A stretch of DNA of 64,000 nt. Origin: Streptomyces sannanensis. Lineage in GTDB: Bacteria; Actinomycetota; Actinomycetes; Streptomycetales; Streptomycetaceae. Below are positions 17,586 through 26,718 of this stretch, in pieces. The position numbers were made by a program, and so were the translations under genes. The first letter of the stretch is position 1, and each line of letters opens with the position of its first letter. The notes beneath the pieces are model-generated. The model had not been told where the DNA came from, ran no database searches, and saw only the letters and a list, made by a program, of their open reading frames with translations. The stretch is from positions 6,448,001 through 6,512,000 of the forward strand of contig NZ_BAAAYL010000001.1 in assembly GCF_039536205.1 (NCBI RefSeq), given 5' to 3'.

Positions 17586-18485
17586 TCAGCGGTGCCGTGC
17601 GAGAAAGGCCTCGACCTCGTCGCGACGGGCGAGCGAGGGCTGGGCGCCCGCTCGTGTGGTGCTGATCGCCGCGGCGGCGCAGGCCCAGCGAGCGGCCTGC
17701 TCGAGGGTGCGGCCCTCCGCGAGGGCGACGGCGAGCGCGCCGCAGAAGGAGTCACCGGCGGCGGTGGTGTCCACGGGCCGGACGGTGAAGGCCGGTATGT
17801 GCAGGTGCGAGGCGCCTTCGAGGAGGAGCACCCCGTCGCCGCCGAGCGTGACGATCACCGCTGCCGCCCCGGTCAGCTTGCGGGCCGCGGCGACGACGTC
17901 CTCGATCGTCTCCGGCACGGGCGTGCCGGTGAGGGCTGCCAGTTCCGTGCGGTTGGGGACCAGCAGGTCGACGTGGGGCGGGGCGACGGCGTCGGCGACG
18001 GCGGGGGCCGGGTTGTGGAGCACGATGCCGCCGGCCAGCCGTGCGGCGGTGTGGTTGGCCTCGTCCGGGACCTCCTGCTGGAGGACGGTGACGGCCGCCT
18101 TCTGCAGCAGGTCCGCGGCGGCCTCGCAGTCGGCGGCGCCCAGACGGGAGTTGGCACCGGGGCTGACGATGATGGAGTTCTCGCCCGCCGGGTCGACGGC
18201 GATCAGGGCGCGGCCGGTCGGCACTCCCGGGGTGCGGGCGATATGCGTGGTGTCCACGCCCTCCTCCCGGACGGCGTCGAGCATGACACCGGCCGCCCCG
18301 TCCTCGCCGACCCGGCCGACGAAGGCGACGTTCCCGCCGAGTCGGGCGGCGGCGACCGCCTGGTTGGCGCCCTTGCCGCCGGGGTGCTGGGCAATGTCAC
18401 CGCCGAGGACCGTCTCGCCGGGCACCGGATGCTTGGGAACCGGTACGACGAGATCCAGGTTGAGGCTTCCGACGACTGCGATCAC
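17586..18485 (-). CDS. rbsK: Ribokinase
   Basis: A 299-residue PfkB-family sugar kinase. The N-terminal signature VVGSLNLDLVVPVPKHP and HPGGKGANQAVAAARLGG, and the C-terminal catalytic DTTAAGDSFCGALAVAL (Asp base and anion hole), match RbsK. It phosphorylates ribose to ribose 5-phosphate in the cytoplasm. The GTG start overlaps the stop of the LacI-type regulator gene by four bases (GTGA), so translation is coupled. Across the intergenic region lie a nucleoside hydrolase and a permease: hydrolysis of ribonucleosides releases the ribose this enzyme uses. Confidence 0.92.
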   Translation of the reverse strand: MIAVVGSLNLDLVVPVPKHPVPGETVLGGDIAQHPGGKGANQAVAAARLGGNVAFVGRVGEDGAAGVMLDAVREEGVDTTHIARTPGVPTGRALIAVDPAGENSIIVSPGANSRLGAADCEAAADLLQKAAVTVLQQEVPDEANHTAARLAGGIVLHNPAPAVADAVAPPHVDLLVPNRTELAALTGTPVPETIEDVVAAARKLTGAAAVIVTLGGDGVLLLEGASHLHIPAFTVRPVDTTAAGDSFCGALAVALAEGRTLEQAARWACAAAAISTTRAGAQPSLARRDEVEAFLARHR

Positions 18486-19534
18486 TGGTCTTCCTCTGGG
18501 GTGCGGGAACTGCCGGTGTCCTGGGCCGAGGTGGCGCGGGGTGCGCTGGAGGCGCGTACGACAAGTTCGGGGGCGAGGCGGACCGACCGTCGCGGCCCGT
18601 CTTTCTGCCCGGCCAACCGATGGCCGAGCAGGTGCGCGGCTTCGGCGGCCAGTTCGCGCACGGGTTGGCGGACGGTGGTCAGAGCCGGGTCGGCCAGGTC
18701 TGCCATGGGGATGTCGTCGAAGCCGGTGACGGCGATCTCGCCCGGAACGTCCACGCCGAGCTGCCGTAGTCGTTGCAGCACGCCGACCGCGATGAGGTCG
18801 TTCGCGCAGACGACGGCGTCCGGCCGGAACGGCAGGATCCGGTCCACCGCGGCCCGCCCCCACTCCAGCGAGAAGTCGCCGAGTTCGACGCGTCCGGAGG
18901 CCTGCGGGTCCAGGGCACCTGCCCCCGCCTCGTACGCCGCGAGCCGCTCGACCGCCGCCGAGCCGGTTCCGGCCGCCCCCACGAAGCAGACGCGGCGGCG
19001 GCCGGTGGCGGCCAGGTGGTCCAGGACGAGCGCCATGCCGGTGGTGTTGTCCGTCGCGACCGAGTCGGCGACGCCGGGACCGCAGCCGCGGTCCAGCAGC
19101 ACCAGCGGCACGCGGGCCGCCGCCGTCGCCACCGCGTCCCGGCTGTGCTTCTCGTCGACGGGGATGACCAGCAGGGCGTCGACCTGCCGGTCCAGCAGGG
19201 TGGTGATCCGGGCCGCCTCGGTCTTCGGGTCGTCGTCGCAGTCGGCGAGCAGCACGGCGCGCCCCTCGGCATGCAGGGCGTGCTCCACCTCCCGCACGAG
19301 GGAGGGGAAGAAGGGATTGGTGATCTGCGGCAGGACGAGGCCGATGGTGCCGGTGGAGCGGCTGCGCAGGGCGCGGGCGACCTGGTTGGGCCGGTAACCG
19401 AGGCTCTCGGCCGCCTCCCGCACCCTGCGGGCGGTCTCGGGCCCGACCGGACGGGTTCCGGCCAGCACCCGGGACACCGTGGCGACGGAGCATCCCGACG
19501 CGCGGGCCACCTCTTTCAGGGTGACTTCGGTCAC
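18482..19534 (-). CDS. LacI-family transcriptional regulator of ribonucleoside/ribose use
   Basis: A 350-residue repressor from GTG 19534. The N-terminal HTH is complete (VTLKEVARASGCSVATVSRVLAG, then GYRPNQVARALRS hinge). The periplasmic-binding-protein-like domain follows with GLVLPQITNPFFPSLV, VDALLVIPVD, FDDIPMADLADPALTTV and a ~25-residue Ser/Thr-rich tail. It is translationally coupled to ribokinase and divergent from the nucleoside hydrolase/permease pair, so it almost certainly regulates both arms. Ribose or a ribonucleoside is the likely inducer (inference from context). Confidence 0.9.
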   Translation of the reverse strand: MTEVTLKEVARASGCSVATVSRVLAGTRPVGPETARRVREAAESLGYRPNQVARALRSRSTGTIGLVLPQITNPFFPSLVREVEHALHAEGRAVLLADCDDDPKTEAARITTLLDRQVDALLVIPVDEKHSRDAVATAAARVPLVLLDRGCGPGVADSVATDNTTGMALVLDHLAATGRRRVCFVGAAGTGSAAVERLAAYEAGAGALDPQASGRVELGDFSLEWGRAAVDRILPFRPDAVVCANDLIAVGVLQRLRQLGVDVPGEIAVTGFDDIPMADLADPALTTVRQPVRELAAEAAHLLGHRLAGQKDGPRRSVRLAPELVVRASSAPRATSAQDTGSSRTPEEDQ

Positions 19535-19610
19535 CGTCCGGCCCCCTTTGCTCGGTTCGGCTTCGCTTTTTCCGGTTCGGCTTCACCGGGCGGGAAGCGG
19601 CCTCCCGGGA

Positions 19611-19640
19611 ATGTTCCGGCAAACGTTATCAGCCGGCAAC
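19611..19640. promoter_or_regulatory. Candidate LacI-family operator in the divergent promoter region
   Basis: An AACGTT core, the commonest centre of LacI-family operators, sits at 19622-19627 and is flanked by CCGGC (19616-19620) and GCCGG (19632-19636). It lies about 80 bases upstream of the regulator gene, in the 409-base gap before the nucleoside hydrolase gene. That gap holds no other gene. Symmetry is imperfect, so this is a candidate only. Confidence 0.4.
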
Positions 19641-19943
19641 TGCCAAGTCCCGGTCCATCCACCTCGAATGGTGAGATGTGCGCCATTGACAAAAGCGGAT
19701 CTTTGAGTGAAGTTTCCGGAGAACGATTTCCCGAGCCGCTTCCAGGGAGGTTGTGCGGCGGTGCTCGCTCCGGTCGCCAGCGACAGCGATTCCGTTCGTG
19801 TCGATGCCGTGACCCGGTGACGGAGACCGCCACCGCCGCCGGCGCCGGACATGTGAGCCGGCGCGTCCTCCGGTAGCAGCCCTCCTGCGGCGCTCCAGAG
19901 ATCCACTTCACCACCGTTCTGCTTGAGCAAGAGGGCTCTTCCG

Positions 19944-20891
19944 ATGACCAAAAAGATCATCCTCGACTGTGACCCCGGACATGACGACGCCATCGCACTG
20001 CTGCTGGCGCACGGCAACCCCGACATCGAACTGGTCGCCGTCACGACCGTGGTCGGGAACCAGACGCTGGAGAAGGTGACCCGCAACGCCCTGTCCGTGG
20101 CGCGCATCGCCGGGATCACCGGAGTGCCCTTCGCCGCCGGCTGCCCGCGTCCGCTGGTGCGAGCCATCGAGACGGCGCCGGACATCCACGGCGAGACCGG
20201 TCTCGACGGGCCCGTGCTGCCCGAGCCGACCCTCGAACTGGACCGCCGGCACGCCGTCGACCTCATCATCGACACGGTGATGTCGCACGAGCCCGGCGAG
20301 ATCACCATCGTCCCGACGGCGGGTCTGACGAACATCGCCCTCGCCGCGCGCAAGGAGCCCCGCATCGTCGAGCGGGTCCGCGAGGTCGTCCTGATGGGCG
20401 GCGGCTACCACGAGGGCAACTGGAGCGCGGTCGCCGAGTTCAACATCATCATCGACCCCGAGGCCGCCCACATCGTCTTCAACGAGAAGTGGCCGGTCAC
20501 GATGGTCGGTCTCGACCTGACGCACCAGGCACTGGCGACTCCCGAGGTCGCCGAGAAGATCGCCGCGGTCGGCACCAAGCCCGCCAGGTTCGTCGGCGAA
20601 CTGCTGGACTTCTTCGGCGCCAGCTACAAGGAGGCGCAGGGCTTCGAGTACCCGCCCGTGCACGACCCGTGCGCGGTCGCGTACGTGATCGACCCGGATG
20701 TCATGACGGTGCGCAAGGCTCCCGTGGACATCGAGCTCACCGGTGGCCTGACCCTGGGTATGACCGTGACGGATTTCCGGTCCCCGGCCCCGGCCGACTG
20801 CCACACCCAGGTGGCGGTCGAGCTCGACCACGAGCGGTTCTGGAACCTCGTGGTGGACGCCCTCGAGCGGATCGGTGACGTCGAGGCATGA
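19944..20891 (+). CDS. Inosine-uridine-type ribonucleoside hydrolase
   Basis: A 315-residue protein from ATG 19944, with GAGGG eight bases upstream. The calcium-binding signature KIILDCDPGHDDAIALLLA at the N-terminus defines the IU-nucleoside hydrolase family. Further conserved parts are EITIVPTAGLTNIALA, VLMGGGYHEGN, AEFNIIIDPEAAHIVF and VHDPCAVAYV (His and Asp of the active site). It splits ribonucleosides to base and ribose. It overlaps the downstream permease by ATGA and diverges from the LacI/ribokinase pair, forming one salvage unit. Confidence 0.93.
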   Translation: MTKKIILDCDPGHDDAIALLLAHGNPDIELVAVTTVVGNQTLEKVTRNALSVARIAGITGVPFAAGCPRPLVRAIETAPDIHGETGLDGPVLPEPTLELDRRHAVDLIIDTVMSHEPGEITIVPTAGLTNIALAARKEPRIVERVREVVLMGGGYHEGNWSAVAEFNIIIDPEAAHIVFNEKWPVTMVGLDLTHQALATPEVAEKIAAVGTKPARFVGELLDFFGASYKEAQGFEYPPVHDPCAVAYVIDPDVMTVRKAPVDIELTGGLTLGMTVTDFRSPAPADCHTQVAVELDHERFWNLVVDALERIGDVEA

Positions 20892-22327
20892 GCGTACCCA
20901 CCACCACGAGCCGGACCGACGAGGCGTCGGTTCACCGCACCACCCGGGTGAGCGTGCTGATGATCGCGCTCCTCGCGGCCTGCGTCGCCTTCCAGCTCAA
21001 CGCCAGCATGCTCAGCCCCGCACTGAAGAACATCGAGGACAGCTTCGGCGTCAGCTCGGCCGAGATCGGACTCACCCAGACCGCGTTCTTCACCTCGGCG
21101 GCCCTGTTCTCACTCTTCCTGCCGAGGCTGGGCGACGTCATCGGCCGACGCAAGGTCCTGGTCGGCATGATGGCCCTCATGGCCGTCGGCTGCGTCGTCG
21201 CCGCACTGGCGCCGAGCGTGCCCGTGCTGTTCATCGGCCGCATCATCCAGGGAGTGTCCGGCCCGGTCGTCCCCCTCTGCCTGATCATGCTGCGGGTGGA
21301 GGTGACCGAACCGAAGAAGTACGGCACCCTGCTGGGGGTGATCACCGCCGTCAACGGCGGCATCGCCGGTGTCGACGCCCTCGCCGGGGGCTTCCTCGCC
21401 GACAACTACGGCTTCCGGGCGGTCTTCTGGACGATGGCCGTCGTGGCGGCCCTCGCCACCGCTCTGGTCGCCACCATGGCCCCCGAGTCCAAGGCGCCCG
21501 CCGCGACCCGGATGGACTGGCCGGGAGTCGCACTCCTCGTCGTGTCGGTCGGCTCGCTGCTCATCGCGCTGAACGAGGCAGGAAAGCTCGCCGCCGCCGA
21601 CTGGCTCCTCGTCGCCGCCCTCGTCGTCGTCTCCGCGGTCACCTTCGGCCTGTTCTGGCGGACCGAGGACCGCAGCGGGCACCCGCTGGTCGCCACCCGG
21701 CACCTGAGGCAGCGCGCGACCTGGTCGATTCTGCTGACCACCGTGCTCACCATGACGGGCGTGTTCGCCGTCATGAACGGACTGATCCCGGCACTCGCCC
21801 AGGACGCGCAGGCCGGACTCGGCATGACCGCAGAGCAGTCCGCGTGGTGGACCCTCACGCCGTACGCACTGGCCGGCCTGGCCATGGGGCCCATCGCCGG
21901 CCGGCTTGCCGCCACCTTCGGGTACGGCCGCATCCTGCGGCTGGGGCTGGTCGGGGCCGTGGCGGCCGTCGCCCTGATGATCCTGACGGTCGACTCCCAG
22001 TCCCGCACCATGCTGATGGTGACCTCGATCCTGGTCGGACTGGCCTATGCAGGCGTGGCGAACATCGTGCTCAACGGGCTCGGCATCGTCCTGTCCCCCA
22101 AGGAGAACCCGGGATTCCTGCCCGGCCTGAACGCGGGGGCGTTCAACCTCGGCGCCGGCCTCAGCTTCGCGCTGCTGTACGCGGTCAAGACCGCGGCCCT
22201 GCCCGCCGACCCCACGTCGCCCGCCGGCTACACCGCCGCCATGATCGCCGGAGTCGTCATCATGGCCGCCGCCATCGCGACATCCTTCCTGATCCCGAAG
22301 CCGGTGGAGGCCGAAGCACGCGGCTGA
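20888..22327 (+). CDS. MFS permease, probably nucleoside or nucleobase transport
   Basis: A 479-residue membrane protein with about 14 hydrophobic segments (DHA2-like layout), including the MFS loop motif LPRLGDVIGRRKVL and the GRIIQGVSGPVVPL segment. The start overlaps the nucleoside hydrolase stop (ATGA). The family is usually annotated as drug exporters. Here the context with nucleoside hydrolase, ribokinase and a LacI regulator argues for uptake of nucleosides or release of bases; that is inference and no substrate motif is visible. Confidence 0.85.
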   Translation: MSVPTTTSRTDEASVHRTTRVSVLMIALLAACVAFQLNASMLSPALKNIEDSFGVSSAEIGLTQTAFFTSAALFSLFLPRLGDVIGRRKVLVGMMALMAVGCVVAALAPSVPVLFIGRIIQGVSGPVVPLCLIMLRVEVTEPKKYGTLLGVITAVNGGIAGVDALAGGFLADNYGFRAVFWTMAVVAALATALVATMAPESKAPAATRMDWPGVALLVVSVGSLLIALNEAGKLAAADWLLVAALVVVSAVTFGLFWRTEDRSGHPLVATRHLRQRATWSILLTTVLTMTGVFAVMNGLIPALAQDAQAGLGMTAEQSAWWTLTPYALAGLAMGPIAGRLAATFGYGRILRLGLVGAVAAVALMILTVDSQSRTMLMVTSILVGLAYAGVANIVLNGLGIVLSPKENPGFLPGLNAGAFNLGAGLSFALLYAVKTAALPADPTSPAGYTAAMIAGVVIMAAAIATSFLIPKPVEAEARG

Positions 22328-22372
22328 GGCAACCCTGCCGGCACCGCCGCGGTCCGGCGGCGTGACGATGTC

Positions 22373-22414
22373 CTGCGGCACGGGCCCGGGGATTCCTCCC
22401 GGCCCGTGCCGCAG
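22373..22414. terminator. Strong hairpin terminator
   Basis: CTGCGGCACGGGCC (22373-22386) pairs with GGCCCGTGCCGCAG (22401-22414), a perfect 14-bp stem. The inner bases (CGGG/CCC) can extend it with one bulge. It stands between the permease stop and the convergent phosphatase gene and can serve both strands. Confidence 0.85.
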
Positions 22415-22450
22415 GTAGTTCCCCGTGTGCCCTCCGGCCGCTTCCCGTCT

Positions 22451-23557
22451 TCAGTCGCGTTGGACGGCGATCACGGCGGCGTCGTCGGCCAAGTGTCCGC
22501 CGACGTGGGCGAGCAGGTCGGTGCGCAGGTGGTGGACGAGCGCGGAGGGGCTGTGGGGGTCCCAGGAGGCAGTGCGCTCGGTCAGCGGGTAGAACATGCC
22601 TCGGGAGTCCCGGGCCTCGATCACCCCGTCGGTGTGCAACAGCAGCAGGTCTCCGGGCTCGAGCGTGAAGGTGTCGACGTGGTAGGTGGCGGCGGTCAGT
22701 TCGCCCAGGCCCAGTGGTGGGGCGGGGCGGGTGGCGTGCAGCGCGGTGACCTGTCGGCCGCGCAGGCGCAAGGGGGGCGGGTGTCCGCAGGTGACCATGT
22801 GGATGTGCGGCAGTGCGTCGGGGATGTCGAGGATCGCGGCGGTGATGAAGCACTCCCCGGCTTTCTCCGCCTCGGCGGGGTCGGCCAGGTTCCAGCACAC
22901 GCTGTGGTCCAGGTAGGCCGCGAGGTCGGGCAGGGTGGCCTGGCGGTGGGCGGCCTCCCGGAAGGCGCCCAGCAACAGGGCAGCGTCGCTGACCGCGGTC
23001 AGGCCCTTGCCCATCACATCGCCGATGATCAGCCGGGTGCCCGTGGAGGTGCGGATGGCCGCATACAGGTCGCCGCCGAGCAGGGCCTGCTCCTGCGCCG
23101 CCAGATACATCGACGCCACCCGAAGGGGGCCGATCCGGTGCGGCAGCGGCCGCAGCACCACCCGCTGCGTGGCCTCCGACACCGTCCGCACCAGCGCCAG
23201 CTCACGGGCGTGCCGCTCCCGTACATAGCGGAAGACCGTCACGATCACCGAGACCGCCAGCAGGGCGATGATCTGCGAGCCGAAGTCCACCGTGCCGCCC
23301 AGCAGGTGGCCTTCCTGAAGGCCGATGACGACTATGCCTGCCACCGCGAGGGCGGCGATCGCCCCGGTGACAAGGGTCGAGGCAAAGGATGCGGTGAGCG
23401 CGGGCGCCACGATCAGCAACGACGGGCCCATCGGCAAACCGGGGCTCAGCACGTCGGTCAGCACGATGGCCGCGATCAGGCCGAGCGGGAGCGCCAGCCG
23501 GGCGTCACTGGCCTGCCCTGAGTGCAGGCAGCGACGAAACCACCGCCGAAGACGCAT
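22451..23557 (-). CDS. Membrane-anchored PP2C/SpoIIE-type serine phosphatase
   Basis: A 368-residue protein. Three or four N-terminal membrane segments (LALPLGLIAAIVLTDVLSP to IIALLAVSVIVTVFRYV, residues about 20-110) precede a SpoIIE phosphatase domain. Metal-binding acidic motifs are present: LGGDLYAAI, IGDVMGKG, HTDGVIEARD and DDAAVIAV. RsbU-like enzymes of this type dephosphorylate anti-anti-sigma factors in partner-switching stress pathways. It has no sensor domain other than the membrane part. A cytoplasmic relative with an added kinase domain follows at 24.0 kb on the other strand. Confidence 0.88.
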   Translation of the reverse strand: MRLRRWFRRCLHSGQASDARLALPLGLIAAIVLTDVLSPGLPMGPSLLIVAPALTASFASTLVTGAIAALAVAGIVVIGLQEGHLLGGTVDFGSQIIALLAVSVIVTVFRYVRERHARELALVRTVSEATQRVVLRPLPHRIGPLRVASMYLAAQEQALLGGDLYAAIRTSTGTRLIIGDVMGKGLTAVSDAALLLGAFREAAHRQATLPDLAAYLDHSVCWNLADPAEAEKAGECFITAAILDIPDALPHIHMVTCGHPPPLRLRGRQVTALHATRPAPPLGLGELTAATYHVDTFTLEPGDLLLLHTDGVIEARDSRGMFYPLTERTASWDPHSPSALVHHLRTDLLAHVGGHLADDAAVIAVQRD

Positions 23558-24031
23558 ACCTCCTGCTTACACCTGCCCGGGCAGCGCCGCATGTCACTCT
23601 CGCCCCTCACCCCCCGGAACACGGAAGGTGATGGCAGCCACGCACAGCAACTTGTCACTGCGCCGTGGCTTCGGGAGCACCGTGTCAGGCGGCGTACGCT
23701 ACGTCTGCCACGACCCACGCGGGGCCCGGGGTCAGTCGCATTGGCCCCGACGGCGTTCACCCGCCGAGCTCCTCGATGCCCTCGGTCCTGCGGCCCGTGT
23801 CGACCACGGTGGTGCCTGTGGCGGCGGGGGTAGATACCGTGGCCGCGTCGATACCGGCGAGGCGGCCGTCGCCGTTGGGCGAGGGCACCCACTCGCGCGT
23901 GTTCCGACCGCCCCTGGCTCCCAGGCGCGCCACGGCATGGAAACAGCGCCGGAGATGGTCGATACTCGGAGCTGAGACGCACACCGCCCTGGCAGGTCCG
24001 CCTTGTGCGCGACGGTCGGGAGGTCGGCCGC
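23558..24031. other. Intergenic region with a possible minus-strand gene remnant
   Basis: This gap separates two divergent phosphatase genes. On the minus strand, about 23757-23975, there is an open stretch with strongly GC-biased third positions encoding AVARLGARGGRNTREWVPSP and ending IEELGG-stop. It has no convincing start and I do not recognise it. It may be the 3' end of a deleted gene. Nothing else is seen. Confidence 0.3.
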
Positions 24032-26329
24032 ATGACACGACCAGGTGAGGGACCTCGGTTTGGGCGCAACTGTCGCCTCGCCCAGGGCGGGGCCGCAGCC
24101 TGGACCTCCGCTGATCCGGGTGAGGCCGCCCTGCGGGGACGCGACACATTTATCGCCGATGTCCTGCGCCGGACGATCGAGCGGCTGGGGGCGCATTCCG
24201 CGATTGCTTATCTGCTCGAGGTACAGGCAGAGAATTTGCGACCGGCGGTTGTCAGCGGTGCACCACCTGTCATTTTCACGCTGCCCGACGTGATCAGACC
24301 GGACGACCCCTTCGCCTCCGCGGAGGCATTCCGTACTGGCCGTTTCGTCGAGGCGCCGAACCTGGACCCTGCACGGCTGGCGGATCCGCGACTGGCACTG
24401 GGCGTCAACTTCCCCTACACCGTCGCCTCGGTCCCACTGGACGGACGGTGCCGGCGCTTCGGGGTGCTGACCGTCGTCTGGGTGCCGCCACGCACGGCAC
24501 CTGTCCCACAGGACGAAGGGCAATGGCTCTCGGACACCGGAGCACAGCTGGGAGCCGTACTTCAGGACCTGACCGATCACGGGGTCCCACCGCAGGCGGG
24601 ACCCATGCCCGTCCTGGTCCCGGTCTTCCGGCCGCCCCCCGCGGACACCGGCGAGACGGGTCGGACCGGCTCGAGACTGCCACAGTTGCCCGGGGCACGG
24701 GCACTCACGTACATGTACCAGGTCCACAAACTGGCCGCAGCGCTGAGCCGGGCGGTCACGGTGACGGATGTAGTCGAGACGGTGCAGCAGCGGGTCGCCG
24801 TGGCCTTCGGCGCAGACGCTTTCGTGCTGGGGTATGAGTCCGGCGGGCGGCTGTGGCTGGCCGGTCACAGTGGTCTTTCGCGGGAGACCGTCCGGCAGCT
24901 GCACGGGTCCGGACTCTCCGTCGACACCCCCGCCGGGCGGGTGCTTCGCACCGGGGAGCCGTTGTACGCCGACTCGCGTGAAGAGCTGACCAGCGCCTGC
25001 CGGGAAGCGGTCGGGGACGGTATGGAAGCGTGCGCGTGGGTGCCGCTGACGGCTGACGGGCGGCCGGTCGCGGCCTGCGCGCTGGAGTTCAGGAGGCCGC
25101 GGCGATTCGGTTCCGAGGACCGAGCCGTCCTGGCGATGATGGCCGGTCTGCTGGGGCTGGCTCTGGAGCGTGCGCGGCTGGGCGAGCAGCAGCGGGCCCT
25201 GGCCAGGAGTCTGCAGCACAGGCTCCTGCCCCCCGCCCATTCACCGGTGCCCCAGGTGACGACGACCGCCCGCTACCTTCCCGCGTCCAACACTGCCGAA
25301 TTGGGCGGCGACTGGTACGACGTCATCGAACTGCCGCAAGGCCAGGTCGGCCTGGTGATCGGCGACGTGGAAGGCCACAGCGTGGAGAGCACGGTCATCA
25401 TGGGGCAGTTGCGCAGCGCCGTACGCGCGTACGCATGCGAGGGCCACACCTCCGCCACTGTCCTCGAGCGGTCGAGCCGGTTGCTCGAGGCCCTGGACAC
25501 GGGCCTCATGGCGACTTGCTGCTTTGTCCGGCTCGACACAGCGACCGGCACCGCGGAGATCGCCTCGGCCGGTCACCCGCCGCCACTGCTGCACTGCCCC
25601 GGAGGTGACACGGTGGTCGTGGAGCTGCCGACGAATGTGCCCCTGGGCATTCCGAATCCGGAAAGCTACCGCGCCGTCGAGGTCACCTTGTCGGCCGGCA
25701 CGCTGCTGATGCTGTACACCGACGGGCTGACCGAACGCAGTGGGCCGGATCCTGTGTCAGGCGCCCACGCCCTGTTCGCCTCGCTTTCCCCAGGCCCCGC
25801 CGACCAGCCGGACGGACTCGCCGACCAGCTGCTCTCCCGGATCCAGGGCTTCGGCCCGCGTCACGACGACGCGGCCGTACTTCTGGCACGGTACGAGGGC
25901 GTGCACGGTGACAGGAGCCCCCGGGTCAGCCACCACAGGGTCCACCGCCACGACCTGGGGGCCGTCCGGGGTGCCCGGCGCTTCGTGCGCGACAACCTGG
26001 AGGCATGGGGGCTCGGCTCGGTTTCCGACGTCTTCCAACTGATCACCTCCGAGGTCGTCACCAACGCCCTCATCCACGCGGACAGCGACGTGGAACTCCA
26101 CCTACGCGGATACGCGGACCACGCACGGCTCGACGTTCGTGACAGCGGCTCCACGCCGCCCGTTCCGTCCTCGATCACACAACGTGACGAGGACGCCAAC
26201 AGCCGGGCGGAGCACGGCCGGGGGCTGGTCATCGTCGAGAGCCTGGTGTCACAGTGGGGCACCTTCCCAAGCGGCAGCGGCAAGACCGTGTGGTTCGAGC
26301 TGTCGGCCGACACCAATCCTGCGGCTTAG
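24032..26329 (+). CDS. GAF-SpoIIE phosphatase with C-terminal RsbW-like ATPase domain
   Basis: About 765 residues from ATG 24032 (GGGAGG nine bases ahead). An N-terminal sensor-like region (residues 30-190) and a GAF domain (about 225-385, KLAAALSRAVTVTDVVETV to VLAMMAGLLGLALERA) precede the SpoIIE phosphatase domain (GGDWYDVIELP, IGDVEGHS, YTDGLTERS, RHDDAAVLLA). The C-terminal HATPase_c domain has the N-box LITSEVVTNALIHAD, DVRDSGS and EHGRGLVIVESL. One chain thus joins an RsbU-type phosphatase with an RsbW-type anti-sigma kinase, a fusion common in Streptomyces. Its target anti-anti-sigma factor is not in the window. Confidence 0.9.
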   Translation: MTRPGEGPRFGRNCRLAQGGAAAWTSADPGEAALRGRDTFIADVLRRTIERLGAHSAIAYLLEVQAENLRPAVVSGAPPVIFTLPDVIRPDDPFASAEAFRTGRFVEAPNLDPARLADPRLALGVNFPYTVASVPLDGRCRRFGVLTVVWVPPRTAPVPQDEGQWLSDTGAQLGAVLQDLTDHGVPPQAGPMPVLVPVFRPPPADTGETGRTGSRLPQLPGARALTYMYQVHKLAAALSRAVTVTDVVETVQQRVAVAFGADAFVLGYESGGRLWLAGHSGLSRETVRQLHGSGLSVDTPAGRVLRTGEPLYADSREELTSACREAVGDGMEACAWVPLTADGRPVAACALEFRRPRRFGSEDRAVLAMMAGLLGLALERARLGEQQRALARSLQHRLLPPAHSPVPQVTTTARYLPASNTAELGGDWYDVIELPQGQVGLVIGDVEGHSVESTVIMGQLRSAVRAYACEGHTSATVLERSSRLLEALDTGLMATCCFVRLDTATGTAEIASAGHPPPLLHCPGGDTVVVELPTNVPLGIPNPESYRAVEVTLSAGTLLMLYTDGLTERSGPDPVSGAHALFASLSPGPADQPDGLADQLLSRIQGFGPRHDDAAVLLARYEGVHGDRSPRVSHHRVHRHDLGAVRGARRFVRDNLEAWGLGSVSDVFQLITSEVVTNALIHADSDVELHLRGYADHARLDVRDSGSTPPVPSSITQRDEDANSRAEHGRGLVIVESLVSQWGTFPSGSGKTVWFELSADTNPAA

Positions 26330-26470
26330 CGACCGGAACGGCTTCTCGCCACCCATGTTCCGAGTGACGACTGCAGAGGCGAGAGCCACGTCAGGGTGCG
26401 GTCCGCACGCCACGGCCCGCGTCAGAGCCGATGCCGGGAGCGAGGCTTCGGGGATCCGCTCCTGATCCCT

Positions 26471-26640
26471 TGGCTCAGTATCGACGGGACGACCGTGCCA
26501 AAGGCGACCCAGGACCTGGTGATCCGCGCGAGCCGGACCAACGGCTGCGGCTTCTGCACCGACATGGACAGCAAGGACGCCGCGCACGCCGGGGAGACTT
26601 CGGTACGCGTCAACACGGGAGGGAGGCGTTCGGTTGCCCT
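26471..26640 (+). pseudogene. AhpD-like carboxymuconolactone decarboxylase fragment
   Basis: The frame encodes PKATQDLVIRASRTNGCGFC followed by TDMDSKDAAHAGET, the redox-active CxxC core of AhpD/CMD-family proteins (usual form NGCxFCxDMHxxxA...GE). The His after TDM is replaced by Asp, and both the N-terminal helix and everything after GETSVRVN are missing or unrelated. The piece is about 50 codons against roughly 150 for the family. I infer a decayed copy. The rest of the 26330-26718 gap shows nothing else. Confidence 0.65.
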
Positions 26641-26718
26641 GCCGGGCGAACGTCGGGATTGATCGAACAGATATTCTGCCGCACGTATGGGCCACCGGCG
26701 AATGGAGTGCAACTGGCC

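Noticed and set aside
17058..19397. 779-codon plus-strand frame
   Set aside because: Apart from the short ISL3 fragment at 17280-17400 it is antisense to ribokinase and the LacI regulator.
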